Assembly: GCA_020809705.1 (NCBI GenBank)
Contig: CP085836.1
Coordinates: 248,001 to 312,000, forward strand
Reading direction: 5' to 3'
Origin: Calonectria ilicicola
Taxonomy: Eukaryota > Ascomycota > Sordariomycetes > Hypocreales > Nectriaceae
Length of the DNA stretch: 64,000 nucleotides
The notes below the pieces were generated by a model. The model made no database searches and was not told the origin of the DNA. It worked only from the letters and a program-made list of their open reading frames with translations. The position numbers were made by a program, and so were the translations under genes. Below, in pieces: positions 1 through 9,217 of the stretch (position 1 is the first letter of the stretch; each line of letters starts with the position of its first letter).

Positions 1-2075
1 GTGGTCGCAAAGTAGGAGATGTTCTTGTGGTCGGTGAATACTGTGATCTTATGTTGACTTCCGAGGAGGTATTGTCGGAATATCTTGAAGGCATCGACAA
101 TAGCTAGGAACTCTTTGTCGTAAATGGGGTAATTGAGTTCTGCTCCTTGCAGCTTGCGTGAGTAAAATGCAATGGGATGTAGTCTCCCTTGTTCGTCCCT
201 TTGTCCGATCTGGGCTCCAATGGCAAAATCAGAGGAGTCCGTTTCTAACTTGATGGGTCGGTCAGGGTCGAACATTGCAAGTACTGGCTCGGCTGTGATA
301 GCGTCTTTCAATTGATCGAATGCTTCCTGAGCCTTCGATCCCCAGATAAAGGGTACTCCTTTCCTTGTAAAGGCAGTCAGAGGCGCTGCTATTCGTCCAA
401 AGTTCTTAATGAATTTGCGATAATAGTTAGCAAATCCAAGGAAGGATTGGACTTCCAGCAGGTTCTCGGGCTCCTTCCATTCCTTGACGGCAGCGACTTT
501 CTTAGGGTCCATTCGAATCTCATTATGAGAGATAATGTGTCCTAAGAATTCCACTTCTTCAGCGTGGAATACGCTCTTCTCAGGTTCAACCAGTAGTTTA
601 GCATCTTGGAGGGCTTTTAAAACCTGGTGGACGTGTTGCTCGTGTTCTTCTTCATTCTTGGAGAAAATGAGTATGTCGTCTAGGTAGCAGACAACGGAGA
701 CGTCCAAGTATTCACGCAATACATTGTTAATCATCCTCTGAAAGGATGCCGGTGCATTGGTGAGTCCGAAGGGCATTACCAAGTACTCAAACAGTCCGAA
801 CTTCGTTCGAAAGGCGGTCTTCCATTCGTCTCCCTTCCTGATCCTTATCAGGTTGTAGGCTCCCTTCAGATCAAGCGCAGTGAACACCTTCATACCGTGC
901 AACCTATCCTTCATCTCGTTGATAAGCAGTAAGGGTGTGCGGTCTTTGATGGTGATGTCGTTAAGCTGTCGGTAGTCCACACAGAGACGAAGTTTTCCGT
1001 TCTTCTTTGGAACAAACATCACTGGATAACCAGCTTCGGAGGTTGATACTCGTATGTATCCTTTTCGTAGCATGTCTTCGATGTACTCCTTTAGAGTGTC
1101 AAGTTCTACTTGATTGAGATTGTAAATCGGGAAGAAACGGGTATTTGTTCCATCCTTCAGTACGATTTCGTGATCCCATTGACTGGGTTCTGGTAGTCCA
1201 GTCTCGAGTTCTCCCGCAAATAACTGTTCATAAATGCGGTACTGGTGTGGTATATTCTTCAGTCGATCGTCGGCAGCATCCTCCTTCATTTTCTTGAGGT
1301 CCTGATCGAGCTGTCGGAACTGTGCACGGAGGTTGGCAATGACTCTCTGCCACATCCTCTTTTGACCAGCCTTATGCTTGTGCTGTGTTCCCTTTGGTGG
1401 CGAACTATCATCGCGCGTGACCTCTGCATGGTCAGTGCTAGAGGTTTGAGATCTCTTATCCTGATCATCCACATCACTGGCTGCGTCATACTCTGAGAGT
1501 ATTTGCACCTGGCCAGTACGCCAGTCGATGTGTGGGTTGTACTGATACAACCATGGGTACCCTAGGACTAGGTCGTTTGTCCCGGCGTCAATGATATCGA
1601 AGGAGATACCTCGATTCTTTCCGTTGACGAAAACCTTAAGGTGATCGAGCTCGCGGCTAATAACTCCGTCATCGTAACTAAACGCGGTACCTTCCAAGTT
1701 TGACACAACATAGGGATCTGCCTTATCCTTCCATGGTAGCTGAAGTTGATTCACAACTCTTGGATGAATGTAGTTCATCTCGGCTCCGCTGTCCACCATA
1801 GCGGTGTACCAGTTCCCTCTGATCCTAACTTTCATTTCAAGCCTTCGTGGCTTCTTGCCGTCTGTGGCACATAGAGACTTCGTAGGAAGCTTCTTTCGCA
1901 GCTTCAGGGGGTCGTCTGCCCTTAGAGAACTATAGGTCGGTGAGAAGGGGCTATAGTTCTGTAAGATCAGGTCGTCCCTTAACTCCCTTAGGGGTTGCCG
2001 CTCCTGTTGCTCTAATACAGGGGGCGTAATTCGTTTTTTAAACCTCTGCCAAAGATCTCGTGCCACTGGATTATT
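1..2075 (-). CDS. pol: Ty3/gypsy Pol: aspartic protease, reverse transcriptase, RNase H (partial, runs off left edge)
   Basis: This is the polyprotein that copies the element's RNA into DNA. Reading the minus strand, the frame opens after an in-frame TAA at 2076-2078. It shows a retropepsin motif VDSGAE near 1782-1799, then an RT domain with MPFGLTNAPASF near 740-780 and the catalytic YLDD at 675-686. Next comes the RNase H-type domain, with TDSSDFAIGAQIG near 210-250 and DKEFLAIVDAF near 85-120. The frame is open to base 1, so integrase and any chromodomain lie outside the window. It has no good ATG of its own. Its frame is -1 relative to the preceding ORF, with a slippery site in the 64-nt overlap, so it is probably made as a fusion by frameshifting. 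I saw no stop inside the stretches I translated. Confidence 0.93.
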
Positions 2076-2896
2076 TTATCCCGTAAGTGGATAAGGCAAT
2101 CTTCGTCACTGCATGAGTAGAGGTTGTCTGGTTTGGAATAGCAGTTCTCGGGCATCTGGCTGGGTCTATTCTCGATGGTTGCAATACCCTTTTCCCATCC
2201 TGTGAGTCGATGGTGTAGGTAGTAGTTGCGATGTGGGACACTGCGGATAGGAGCATTGTCCCTTATTGGGAAACAGTTGTTGACCACTTTGTCGGCTTCA
2301 TGGCAAGGGCAAAAGTGGTGAAAACAGTAAAGCCATGGGATGTCTCGGTGATTGAAGTGGTTGAATTGGAGGCTGGGGTGGTCGCCAGGCGCTTCTGCAC
2401 TAGGCTTCATGAAGACTCCTTCCTTTCTGGCTTGTAGTGTTTGGAGTGCTAGAACCTTCATCTTTTGGGGGATATCAGGTCTTGCATCTGGTCGTTGCCG
2501 GCAGACCAGCTCATGGGTGGTCCTTGCTAAGTCAATAGACTTCCTTGCAGGGGCTGATCTGGCTCGAACACGTCTGTGTTCTTCCTGATCCGATAGTCGT
2601 CGCTTCTCTTGTCTTGAGGGTTCCCTGATTCTGCTACGGGACCGAGTGGTCACAGCAAGAGTCTTTCCTTCCGTAGGTTGGTCCTTGCCTTCTGGCACAG
2701 GGGTCCAACTAGCGATCCGTCTAACAGTTCGGATGGCGGTTTGGGGTTCCTCATCAGCCTGAGTTGTGTTGACTTGTCTTCGCCCTTCCGGCACAGGTCT
2801 GAACTTTTGGTTGGTATCTTGTTCTCGGCAACGGTGGTAGGTGTGACCTTTCTTGCCACAGTTCCAACAGGTGACGTTTGAAAAGTCCCTCCTTCG
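2012..2896 (-). CDS. Gag C-terminal extension with CCHC zinc knuckle and basic linker
   Basis: This frame directly continues gag beyond its UAG stop at 2897-2899. Within 15 codons it encodes a CCHC zinc knuckle, CWNCGKKGHTYHRC (about 2832-2873), the usual nucleic-acid-binding motif at the end of retrotransposon Gag. An Arg-rich linker and a Cys/His-rich stretch (CFHHFCPCHEAD, about 2280-2320) follow. It ends at TAG 2012-2014 and overlaps Pol by about 64 nt. The family layout suggests it belongs to Gag or Gag-Pol. The sequence cannot show whether the separating UAG is a leaky stop or a mutation. It would normally be translated only as part of the longer product. Confidence 0.7.
   Translation of the reverse strand, partial: RRRDFSNVTCWNCGKKGHTYHRCREQDTNQKFRPVPEGRRQVNTTQADEEPQTAIRTVRRIASWTPVPEGKDQPTEGKTLAVTTRSRSRIREPSRQEKRRLSDQEEHRRVRARSAPARKSIDLARTTHELVCRQRPDARPDIPQKMKVLALQTLQARKEGVFMKPSAEAPGDHPSLQFNHFNHRDIPWLYCFHHFCPCHEADKVVNNCFPIRDNAPIRSVPHRNYYLHHRLTGWEKGIATIENRPSQMPENCYSKPDNLYSCSDEDCLIHLRDKIIQWHEIFGRGLKNELRPLY
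2033..2042 (-). promoter_or_regulatory. Overlapping -1 ribosomal frameshift slippery heptamers
   Basis: The minus strand reads TTTAAAAAAC. In the frame of the upstream ORF (codons TTA AAA AAC) this gives T TTA AAA followed by A AAA AAC, both matching the canonical X XXY YYZ form. A -1 slip here enters exactly the Pol frame, 20-30 nt before the upstream stop at 2012. Confidence 0.75.
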
Positions 2897-3961
2897 CTAG
2901 GTGTTCCCTAATTCCATGGGTCCTGAAGCGGTTCCATGGGATGTAGGGGGGTTCCGTCGTTGGCCAGTGTTAGCAAACTGGTTGGCCCTCTTTCCCGACT
3001 TCTTCTGCATGCGCCTCTGATGTAGGCGGGTGTCGTGCTGAACAGCCAGTGCAGCATAGTCATCGAAGCGGGTTGGCGGGTCAAGCTTTTCGTACATCTT
3101 ATCCTGCACATCCTCTTTTAGGCCGCGATAGAACTCATCGATTAGTGCCTCATCGTCCCAACTAAGCTTTGCGGCATGATACCGAAAGTCAGAGAGATAG
3201 GAGCTGCAAGAACCGGTTTGAGTAAGAGTTCGGATCTTGAGGATAGCATCTTGTTTCTCGTCGTGCTTCCCGTGTAAGCCAATGACCTTTTCTTCGAAGT
3301 AGTTGAAGCTAGCGAACAGCTTCTGGGTCTCTTCGCTCTGGGACTCCAGGGGGTTGCGGACGAAGTCGTTCAAATGTGGTTCCATGTTGTGCAGTGCCTT
3401 GCCTTCCATTCGTCCAATTGCATACTGGACCTTGAGGTCTTCTTGCGCGAGACGTTGTGGGAAGTATCGAAAGTAGGATCTCAGCGATGTGATCCACTGT
3501 CGCAAGGTTGCAGCTGAACCATTCCACTTAAAGGGCTCTGGGGGCTTGATTGTCTCACCCAGGTCCTTGTGGTAGCTTGCGGGTGCTGGTACAGCTTCAG
3601 GTGTAGTAATCGCCGGCTGCACAGCAGGTTCGTTCGTCGGTGGGTTTAATCCTGCCATAGTAACAGGCTGCGGATTGTTCACCTGAACGTTTCGCGCATT
3701 GAGAGAATTTTGAAGCATCTCTTCCATGCGTGCGAGGCGTTGGTTGCTTTCTTCAGCACGAAGCTGAGAGTCAACGTTGAGCTGTCGTATCTCATCGCGG
3801 AGCTTCTTGTTCTCCTCTCGAAGTGCTTCGAGTTGCTCATCGTCTCCATCATCCTCAGACTCTGCCTCTTTCATGCTCTCATCATCGGTGGGAGCTTTGA
3901 AGGTGGCGGTCTCCTTTCCCTTAGGGCGGGAAGTTCCCGAAGATGTAGGTTGGGCTGACAT
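2897..3961 (-). CDS. gag: Ty3/gypsy Gag
   Basis: Structural capsid protein of the retrotransposon, 354 codons from an ATG at 3961. The N-terminus is acidic and Ser/Glu-rich. Residues about 40-85 form a coiled coil (heptad-like LEALREENKKLRDEIRQL region). Residues about 140-320 match the Retrotrans_gag fold, with landmarks WITSLRSYFRYFP, LSDFRYHAAKL and DEFYRGLKEDVQDKM. The ORF ends at UAG (2897-2899) just before the in-frame zinc knuckle, which is normally part of Gag. The 5' LTR ends 58 bp upstream of the start codon, so transcription would come from that LTR. Apart from the UAG I see no damage. Confidence 0.9.
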   Translation of the reverse strand: MSAQPTSSGTSRPKGKETATFKAPTDDESMKEAESEDDGDDEQLEALREENKKLRDEIRQLNVDSQLRAEESNQRLARMEEMLQNSLNARNVQVNNPQPVTMAGLNPPTNEPAVQPAITTPEAVPAPASYHKDLGETIKPPEPFKWNGSAATLRQWITSLRSYFRYFPQRLAQEDLKVQYAIGRMEGKALHNMEPHLNDFVRNPLESQSEETQKLFASFNYFEEKVIGLHGKHDEKQDAILKIRTLTQTGSCSSYLSDFRYHAAKLSWDDEALIDEFYRGLKEDVQDKMYEKLDPPTRFDDYAALAVQHDTRLHQRRMQKKSGKRANQFANTGQRRNPPTSHGTASGPMELGNT

Positions 3962-4008
3962 TGCAACAATATTGCTCAGGGTCGACGCGGGTGATCCTTC
4001 TGAACAAG

Positions 4009-4017
4009 AGCTCTCAA
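4009..4017 (-). other. Candidate self-priming primer-binding site
   Basis: Two bases inside the LTR edge the minus strand reads TTGAGAGCT. This is exactly complementary to AGCTCTCAA inside the same LTR (minus strand, 4233-4225). No TGG start complementary to a tRNA CCA end is present here. The arrangement resembles Tf1-type self-priming, which is inference. Confidence 0.4.
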
Positions 4018-4019
4018 CG

Positions 4020-4475
4020 TGTAACGGTTCGTGTTAACAGAAAGGGTCAGGCACGTCGGTTAAATAACAAAGGAAGATTGTTACGTCTGGTAATAGGTCA
4101 TAACAGCCTCCCCCTGTGTTCTCAGATAAAATCAGGCACGTTGGTTTGAGCAACAAAGGAAGATTGTTACGTCCGGTAATGGGTCAATCGGTCAAGTAGA
4201 TCAATTGAAGGTAACCAAGTTGTATTGAGAGCTGAGTTGTGCCCTAGATGGCAGCAACTCCTAGAAGTCTAATGTACAGTTTGATCTAGGGCTCTATGGG
4301 GCTGTTTAGATGGAGCTACCCTAAAGAGCGATGTTTTCTAGGAGCGCGGCGTTCCTCGCGGAGCAGCGCTCCTTAAGTCTATTGGCGTACGCGAGCACAG
4401 CTTGTCAGAGGTAAAAGCGGGTCTTCCGGCCTTCTGCCGGCGGCTTCACTGGTCGGGTTGGCCTAGGTCATAACA
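4020..4475 (-). mobile_element. 5' LTR of the Ty3/gypsy element
   Basis: A 456-bp long terminal repeat. In element orientation it starts TGTTATGACC and ends CGTTACA (TG...CA). It was recognised by a second copy at 14452-14812 and a fragment at 9483-9639. It contains an internal tandem duplication of about 80 bp (4044-4105 and 4127-4186, both carrying the GGCACG...AGGAAGATTGTTACGTC block) that the 14.5-kb copy lacks. The 3' LTR and any target duplication lie off the left edge. Confidence 0.85.
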
Positions 4476-4720
4476 ATAATGGTTGTATGGGTAAAAAGAT
4501 ATATGGGAATTTTGGTGGAGGTGCATGGACGGAAATGTTGTTTTCTGTCAGAAAACTGAAAAGTGGTAGTCTGGCCCAGGTACGTATTGGGATTTTGGTG
4601 GGGGTTCACGGACACAAATGTTGTTTTCTGACAGAAAATGAATGGCCTTAATACAGTAGTAGTAGTAGTAGCAGAAGTAGTAAGTAGTAAGTAGTAGTAG
4701 GTAGAATTGTCAGCTCATTT
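4475..4720 (+). repeat. Short retroposon-like repeat with (AGT)n tail, copy 1
   Basis: About 210 bp starting AATAATGGTTGTATGGGTAA. It contains two imperfect direct repeats, each holding ATTTTGGTGG and a small inverted repeat TTTTCTGNCAGAAAA. It ends in an AGT/TAG microsatellite. A second copy lies at 7606-7806. This copy abuts the LTR end exactly. The tail is longer and more irregular here. Confidence 0.7.
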
Positions 4721-4746
4721 TGGATAGTAATAGAGAGCCTTATTAT

Positions 4747-4790
4747 ATAGAGGTGCGGATAACAGCTGCTAAGAGGGCACGATCATAACA
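4747..4790 (+). repeat. Fragment of a repeat shared with 7841-7890 and 40533-40612
   Basis: The block GGTGCGGATAACAGCTGCTAAGAG ends in ATCATAACAG. The same words occur at 40558-40612, and the first half at 7841-7890. Family identity unknown; the ...TAACAG end resembles an LTR edge. Confidence 0.45.
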
Positions 4791-5337
4791 GTCTGTGCCC
4801 TTGCTGCCGTACGATATTTCTTATCATAAAACCTTCACTCAACCTTCAAGGTTTTATCACATGTTGTATTATGAACTATAATCTAAAGGTATAGAGGTAC
4901 TCTTAGGAGACCTCCTTTTTAACTCACTTTGCCTGGTAGGAAAAGTTTTTAACCTTGGGTAGCGTGCAGATTCCAAAAACCTCCGGAGGCGGAAAACATT
5001 TTGCACACTTTCGCAGTGCGCGGTTATCAGACCCAACCACTATCGCCCCTTAAAGCAACGTACTGAAGGCAGCGGCGCCAAGATCTGTATCTCAATTTAT
5101 TTTTAAGGAATTTTCCTTCGTCAGCTGCCGGATTCGAGGTTCCCAATCTACATAAGCGGGTTTCCCTCAGCCGAGAAACGGCTGTCGGATCAGACACGGC
5201 TTTTGCTCGCCATCGTCGGCTGCCACATTCTCCTTGATAACGCATGCCCGATAGCGGTATTTGTTGAGAAACAAAGACATTCTCAAGCTTAAATCGAAAA
5301 GGATTGGGAAGTTAATCCATATAGAGATCAGGTATTT
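4791..5337. other. Intergenic, no gene recognised
   Basis: AT-rich stretch without a recognisable ORF, RNA gene or repeat. The open frames here are short and show no conserved motif. Confidence 0.5.
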
Positions 5338-5907
5338 CTAGATATTTTTATCATCCAAATCATCGGTAAACAGCCATTCACGCCAATCCTCTTCCTCTCT
5401 TAATAAGTCCCTGCGTACCTTTTCGAAATGGTTTTCAACAATACTTTTGTACCAGATTGGAGGTTGAGATTTGTATTGAGAAAAGGGAGGTTCGATATCA
5501 CGACCTTCTACCTGTATGAGGTTAGTTGCGTTCCTTTATAATGATATAGTTTCGCCATTCACATTACTACACCGATTATATAATATGCCAAAGACGATGA
5601 GAAACTTCCTCTTCCAACTGATATCCATATGGAGCATAGTATGGCCCTTATCATAGCGCTCTTTCGCAATCATAATACTGTGCCAACCTGGCATTTCATA
5701 GAAGTCTTGCAAGCCTTCCCGGAGCCACATTTTAATGTCCTCATATAACTTATAAGGCAACATTAATGTGCTCAAGAGCTTTTGATCAATTTCATTTGGA
5801 TGACGCAGCAGAACGCTATTGCTCCAATCACGCTCTTCATCATTAAGCAGGTCATTAGAGAGTCTCCAGTGCTTAACCAGGTCTTCAATGGGTGATATAT
5901 GGAACAT
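5338..5907 (-). CDS. Small spliced gene, function unknown
   Basis: Two exons in one phase: 5563-5907 and 5338-5511, separated by a 51-nt intron (5512-5562). The intron has a GTGAAT donor, a CTAAC branch site and a CATACAG acceptor. Without splicing the frame hits TAA at 5536-5538. With splicing it gives about 172 residues ending in an acidic tail (LLREEEDWREWLF). The protein is Trp- and charge-rich (KMWLREGLQDFYEMPGWHS) with no recognised domain. The frame is open about 40 nt further upstream (to a TGA), so an upstream exon may exist. The intron signals and the coding-like second exon argue for a real gene. Confidence 0.5.
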
Positions 5908-6206
5908 AATGAATTTGTCAAGGTAAAACAGAGGCAGCGCCCTCCATCATATTTATATTTGAAGATGTTTGGCAAAATTGGACTTGATAAAGACACTAGG
6001 GCGAACATAGGCCATCAAACACGTTTATCTTCGACAGCATTGTCGACTTACAAAATACATTGTCTTTATTGTGACCCGAACAGTTTTACACAACGGCTTA
6101 AATTGACAGTAAGACTTCCTTGTCTGGTCGCCTAACAAGTCTCCCTTATATAACCACCTCCTATTCCAGCTCTCTGTTCGAGTTTTCTGCCAATCATGCT
6201 GTGATG
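5908..6206. other. Intergenic, no gene recognised
   Basis: No coding frame beyond possible 5' sequence of the 5.3-5.9 kb gene and no recognised repeat. Confidence 0.4.
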
Positions 6207-6264
6207 GATTTGGAGAGACGGCGCCTCTGCAAGGCACACACACACACAACCCACCCAACAGCTG
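6207..6264 (+). repeat. CA-rich dispersed repeat, inverted copy of 12549-12606
   Basis: Carries ATTTGGAGAGACGGCGCC and then a run of CA dinucleotides ending in CCCACCC. The reverse complement of 12549-12606 matches across about 57 bp with few changes. At 12.6 kb it abuts a broken coding frame. Confidence 0.55.
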
Positions 6265-6479
6265 ACTGGGACTTGTGTGTAGGATATCAACAACACCAGC
6301 AGGAGTCCAACAACAGCTAGGATAGCCTATAATAGCTCTGATCAGAAGAAAGGTATAAAGGAAAACAGTAAAATGGATAAGATAATAAGATAAAAAGATA
6401 AAAAAAAGACAGTAACGGCAAGATCAAACAGACCGGCCCCGGGCTGCACACAGCCCGATTTCACATACAAATACCGTCA

Positions 6480-6725
6480 ACAACGGTGACCGGCTTATCT
6501 GACCGTTACGGACACAACTGGAGGCCGCCGCCGGCCGTATCGGATAACGGTAGCCAAGGCTGCCAAGCTGTGAATAGCTTCAACCTTAGATAGGAAGTCT
6601 CAGGCTGCAGCTAGCAGCTACAGCTGTAAGAGACCTCGCTAGATCCCCTCAATGTGAAAAGACAAGAGCTTCAAATTCCAAATCACTGCATCAGGAGCCG
6701 TAGCTATCTATTGATACATTATCTA
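6480..6725 (+). repeat. Dispersed repeat, copy 1 of 3
   Basis: Shares CAGGAGCCGTAGCTATCT, a CAACAGCTA/CAGCTAT-rich block and AAGAGACCT-like words with 11096-11411 (same strand) and, inverted, 20838-20985. GC-rich blocks with CCGCCGGCC lie upstream. Family unknown; the 11-kb copy ends in the CGTACCC palindrome. Confidence 0.55.
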
Positions 6726-7239
6726 ATCTTTTGACCAAGCCCTTCTTCTTTGAATTCAACCAGAACGGACTGCAATATTCCACATATGAAAATACAACCC
6801 CATTTGAAGACTTCCAGCTCTATATAACGATAGAGAACGAAAGGCTTTCCGTTTTGGTGGAATTTCATTGGTGCTACGCCTGCGCTTCTCCGCAGTGGGA
6901 CTGTGCTTGCGAAGGAAAGGAACAGACGATCGGCATCGCACAAAATAACGGCCCACAGCGACCAGCAGTTCGTTTGGGGCTGACCATTATTACTATTAAC
7001 TCATGTACACCCTACATAATGCTACATTAGCAGAGGTTTTTCTTTTTCTCACATCACACTAGCGAAAATTCGAAGCATCCCGAGCTCTAGGTGGTGCAGA
7101 ATGATCCACATGTTCGAAGTAGAATCGGTATCATAAAGCCGAAAGCCCCCACGTTGGCATCATGGAAAATATAAAAAGTCGTCAAGGCGAAGGAGTACAC
7201 AATATACTCGTTCTTTACGGATAATCTAGCTGCTTTTTG
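6726..7239. other. Intergenic, no gene recognised
   Basis: Short open frames at 6719-7030 have no recognisable domain, intron signals or codon bias that I can see. No repeat copy found. Confidence 0.4.
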
Positions 7240-7302
7240 TACATCACAAAGCTATAAGAATTTATTGACTATTATGTTACATGTTCGTACCCTGGGGTAC
7301 GA
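7240..7302 (-). repeat. Palindrome-ended repeat, inverted copy of 39882-39945
   Basis: About 63 bp ending in TCGTACCCTGGGGTACGA (7285-7302; arms 8/8, centre TG). The reverse complement matches 39882-39945, including the TCAATAAAT and ATAGCT words. Confidence 0.6.
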
Positions 7303-7386
7303 CATAAATTCTCACAGAATCATAACTCTAGCCCGATCGTCAAAGACTGGTATACCCCTAACTATAGCGAGCTAGCACAGTGCATA

Positions 7387-7602
7387 CAGTTATGAGCATA
7401 ACTTGTGTCCTCCTTCAACCAATGTTGCGCTTTCTCCAAATTGTACTAGTGCCAAGGGTGCAGTATCCTATTGGTCGTTCACAGCGGAAGTAGATCCACA
7501 TCCTGATTTTATGACCAATAGAATACGAGTAATCAGGCACTAGTACAATTTCGAGAAAACGCAATATTGGTTGAAAGAGGACATTGGTTTTGCTCATAAC
7601 TG
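7387..7602. mobile_element. Foldback MITE with TA target duplication (Tc1/mariner-like)
   Basis: 216 bp flanked by TA on both sides (7385-7386 and 7603-7604). The ends begin CAGTTATGAGCA and are inverted repeats, 59 of 67 positions identical. The match then continues weakly to about 90 bp, so almost the whole element folds on itself. There is no coding capacity. A TA duplication with CAGT-type ends is typical of Tc1/mariner-derived MITEs. Confidence 0.8.
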
Positions 7603-7605
7603 TAA

Positions 7606-7806
7606 ATAATGGTTGTATGGGTAAAAAGATATATGGGAATTTTGGTGGAGGTGCACGGAGGGAAATGTTGTTTTCTGTCAGAAAACTGGAGAAGTAGTAG
7701 TCTGGGCTGAGGCGCATGATGGATTTTGGTGGGGGTGCACGGACGCAAATGTTGTTTTCTGACAGAAAACAAATGGCCTTAATACAGTAGTAGTAGTAGT
7801 AGTAGC
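7606..7806 (+). repeat. Short retroposon-like repeat with (AGT)n tail, copy 2
   Basis: Matches 4475-4686 from AATAATGGTTGTATGG through the two ATTTTGGTGG-containing direct repeats to the (AGT)n tail. It starts immediately beside the MITE's TA. The peptide repeats in the overlapping minus-strand frames are only a by-product of this DNA repeat. Confidence 0.7.
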
Positions 7807-7840
7807 TGCTACGCTCATTGAACTAGGCTAAAAAAAAATA

Positions 7841-7890
7841 AGTCCATAATCGCGATGCTCGCAATTACGGGTGTAGATAACGGATTCTAA
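7841..7890 (+). repeat. Fragment of the repeat at 40533-40612
   Basis: AAGTCCATAATCGCGATGCT and the following ATTACGGGTG occur nearly unchanged at 40536-40570. Confidence 0.55.
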
Positions 7891-8832
7891 GGATTAACCG
7901 TATATTACAGGGGATCACGTTGTAACAAAGGGCAATACCTGTAACGGCTGCGCTGTTGACCGCTGTATCATGGGGCAAAAGATTGGCCAATGACTGCTAT
8001 TGCGGCATTTATTGCAGCATGTAACAGCGTCCAAGAGCCTCTGTACCAAGTGATCAGCTTGGACAGAGCCGGATACAGTGGATCAGATCGTAACAATATC
8101 CCCGCCGGGGAAAGTTAGCATTAAAGTGGTGTGGTATGAATTCTTTATCAAACTCCTTCCGATAGAATACATGAGCCTTTTCTTGCCATTTTCCCTTCCA
8201 AACTCCTGTTTCCTTCAAATCAGTACCCCAAAACCAAGTTTAATTAGCTTCATTGATTTGAGTTGCTATGAGTAGTAGCTCTTGGAGCCACTGGTGGTTG
8301 TTTCGAAGTGCATTTGTACTAGAAGTGCCGATTGTGCCTTGGCGAGGTCTCTGTGTAGATCAAGGACTTTGGGTATTGGAATTTGCAATACCATTCTTAA
8401 ATCGGCCCGAACAGATCAAACTTGCATTATGTGTGATAAGTGTACAAGAGTTGCGGCGGCCAAGTCCCCAATTAAGTTACTTTGCCTCGCAGGAAATCAA
8501 CAAATAGTCTCAATTCACGGCCTAGAATGCATTTTCTTCTCGCCGACCTGTACCCAATATTCGCCCTTAACAAGAACCAGTGAACCAACAGGTAAATCCC
8601 CAAATCTTTGTTTTTGTAACAGGGCGACACTTGATGAGATAGTCAGGCAGAGTAAACGTAGGTTCCTATTGAATACGAGACTAAAGCTTGATCCTTCTTT
8701 TCCTCCAGCTATTCCTCTTACTTTTAATAGAGGCTGAGAAGGCTACTGTGTCCTGATGTGCCTACAGGGCCCGGGCCCTGTTGTCTTAGACCTCAAGGGA
8801 TGAGGCTATCCCTTCGGTTGAGGGAGCCCGCG
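7891..8832. other. Probable decayed repeat DNA, no gene recognised
   Basis: Open frames at 8078-8737 give Cys-containing but motif-free peptides in overlapping frames. A perfect 16-bp palindrome CAGGGCCCGGGCCCTG lies at 8765-8780. Nothing else is supported. Confidence 0.4.
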
Positions 8833-9057
8833 TTACAGTTTTGGTTTATTGCGGATTAGCTCGTCTAACGAGTTGCAGACCATTGTATCATCGTCCAGTT
8901 GTTTTGGCTCCGCATTTGCCATCGCATTCTCGAGTTGTTTTAATGTTGCATCTACGGCTTTGAGGGCTCGGAGGCTCGCAATAATGGCATGCCTTTCTTC
9001 AATGAGAGATTCGATCTCTTTATCTTTTGCCTCTTGTTTGTCGCGAATTGCAGTCAT
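8833..9057 (-). CDS. Small coiled-coil ORF, unknown
   Basis: 74 codons from an ATG at 9057. The peptide is strongly helical and charged (KDKEIESLIEERHAIIASLR), with heptad-like spacing over about 50 residues and no Cys. It sits 160 bp from an LTR-like repeat (9218-9426), so it may be the start of a degenerate gag-like frame rather than a host gene. No homologue recognised. Confidence 0.3.
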   Translation of the reverse strand: MTAIRDKQEAKDKEIESLIEERHAIIASLRALKAVDATLKQLENAMANAEPKQLDDDTMVCNSLDELIRNKPKL

Positions 9058-9217
9058 GATTGTTAACTAAAGAAGATGGTTAGATTGTTAGACATGGTCC
9101 CTAATTAGTTGGGTGAGCAGCTTTACAAGTTTATTCGATTGAAATGGTGAAATTGTGAGATGAAGCCGGTTAGGTAGAAGGAAAGAGAAGGCGGGTTAGT
9201 TTGGTTGATTTGCTCGG

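Noticed and set aside
7415..7772. Minus-strand ORFs with repeated peptides as a repeat protein
   Set aside because: They overlap the MITE and the (AGT)n-tailed repeat; the peptide repetition mirrors DNA direct repeats.
8078..8737. Cys-containing plus-strand ORFs as a gene
   Set aside because: Overlapping frames, no domain, no intron signals and unfavourable composition.
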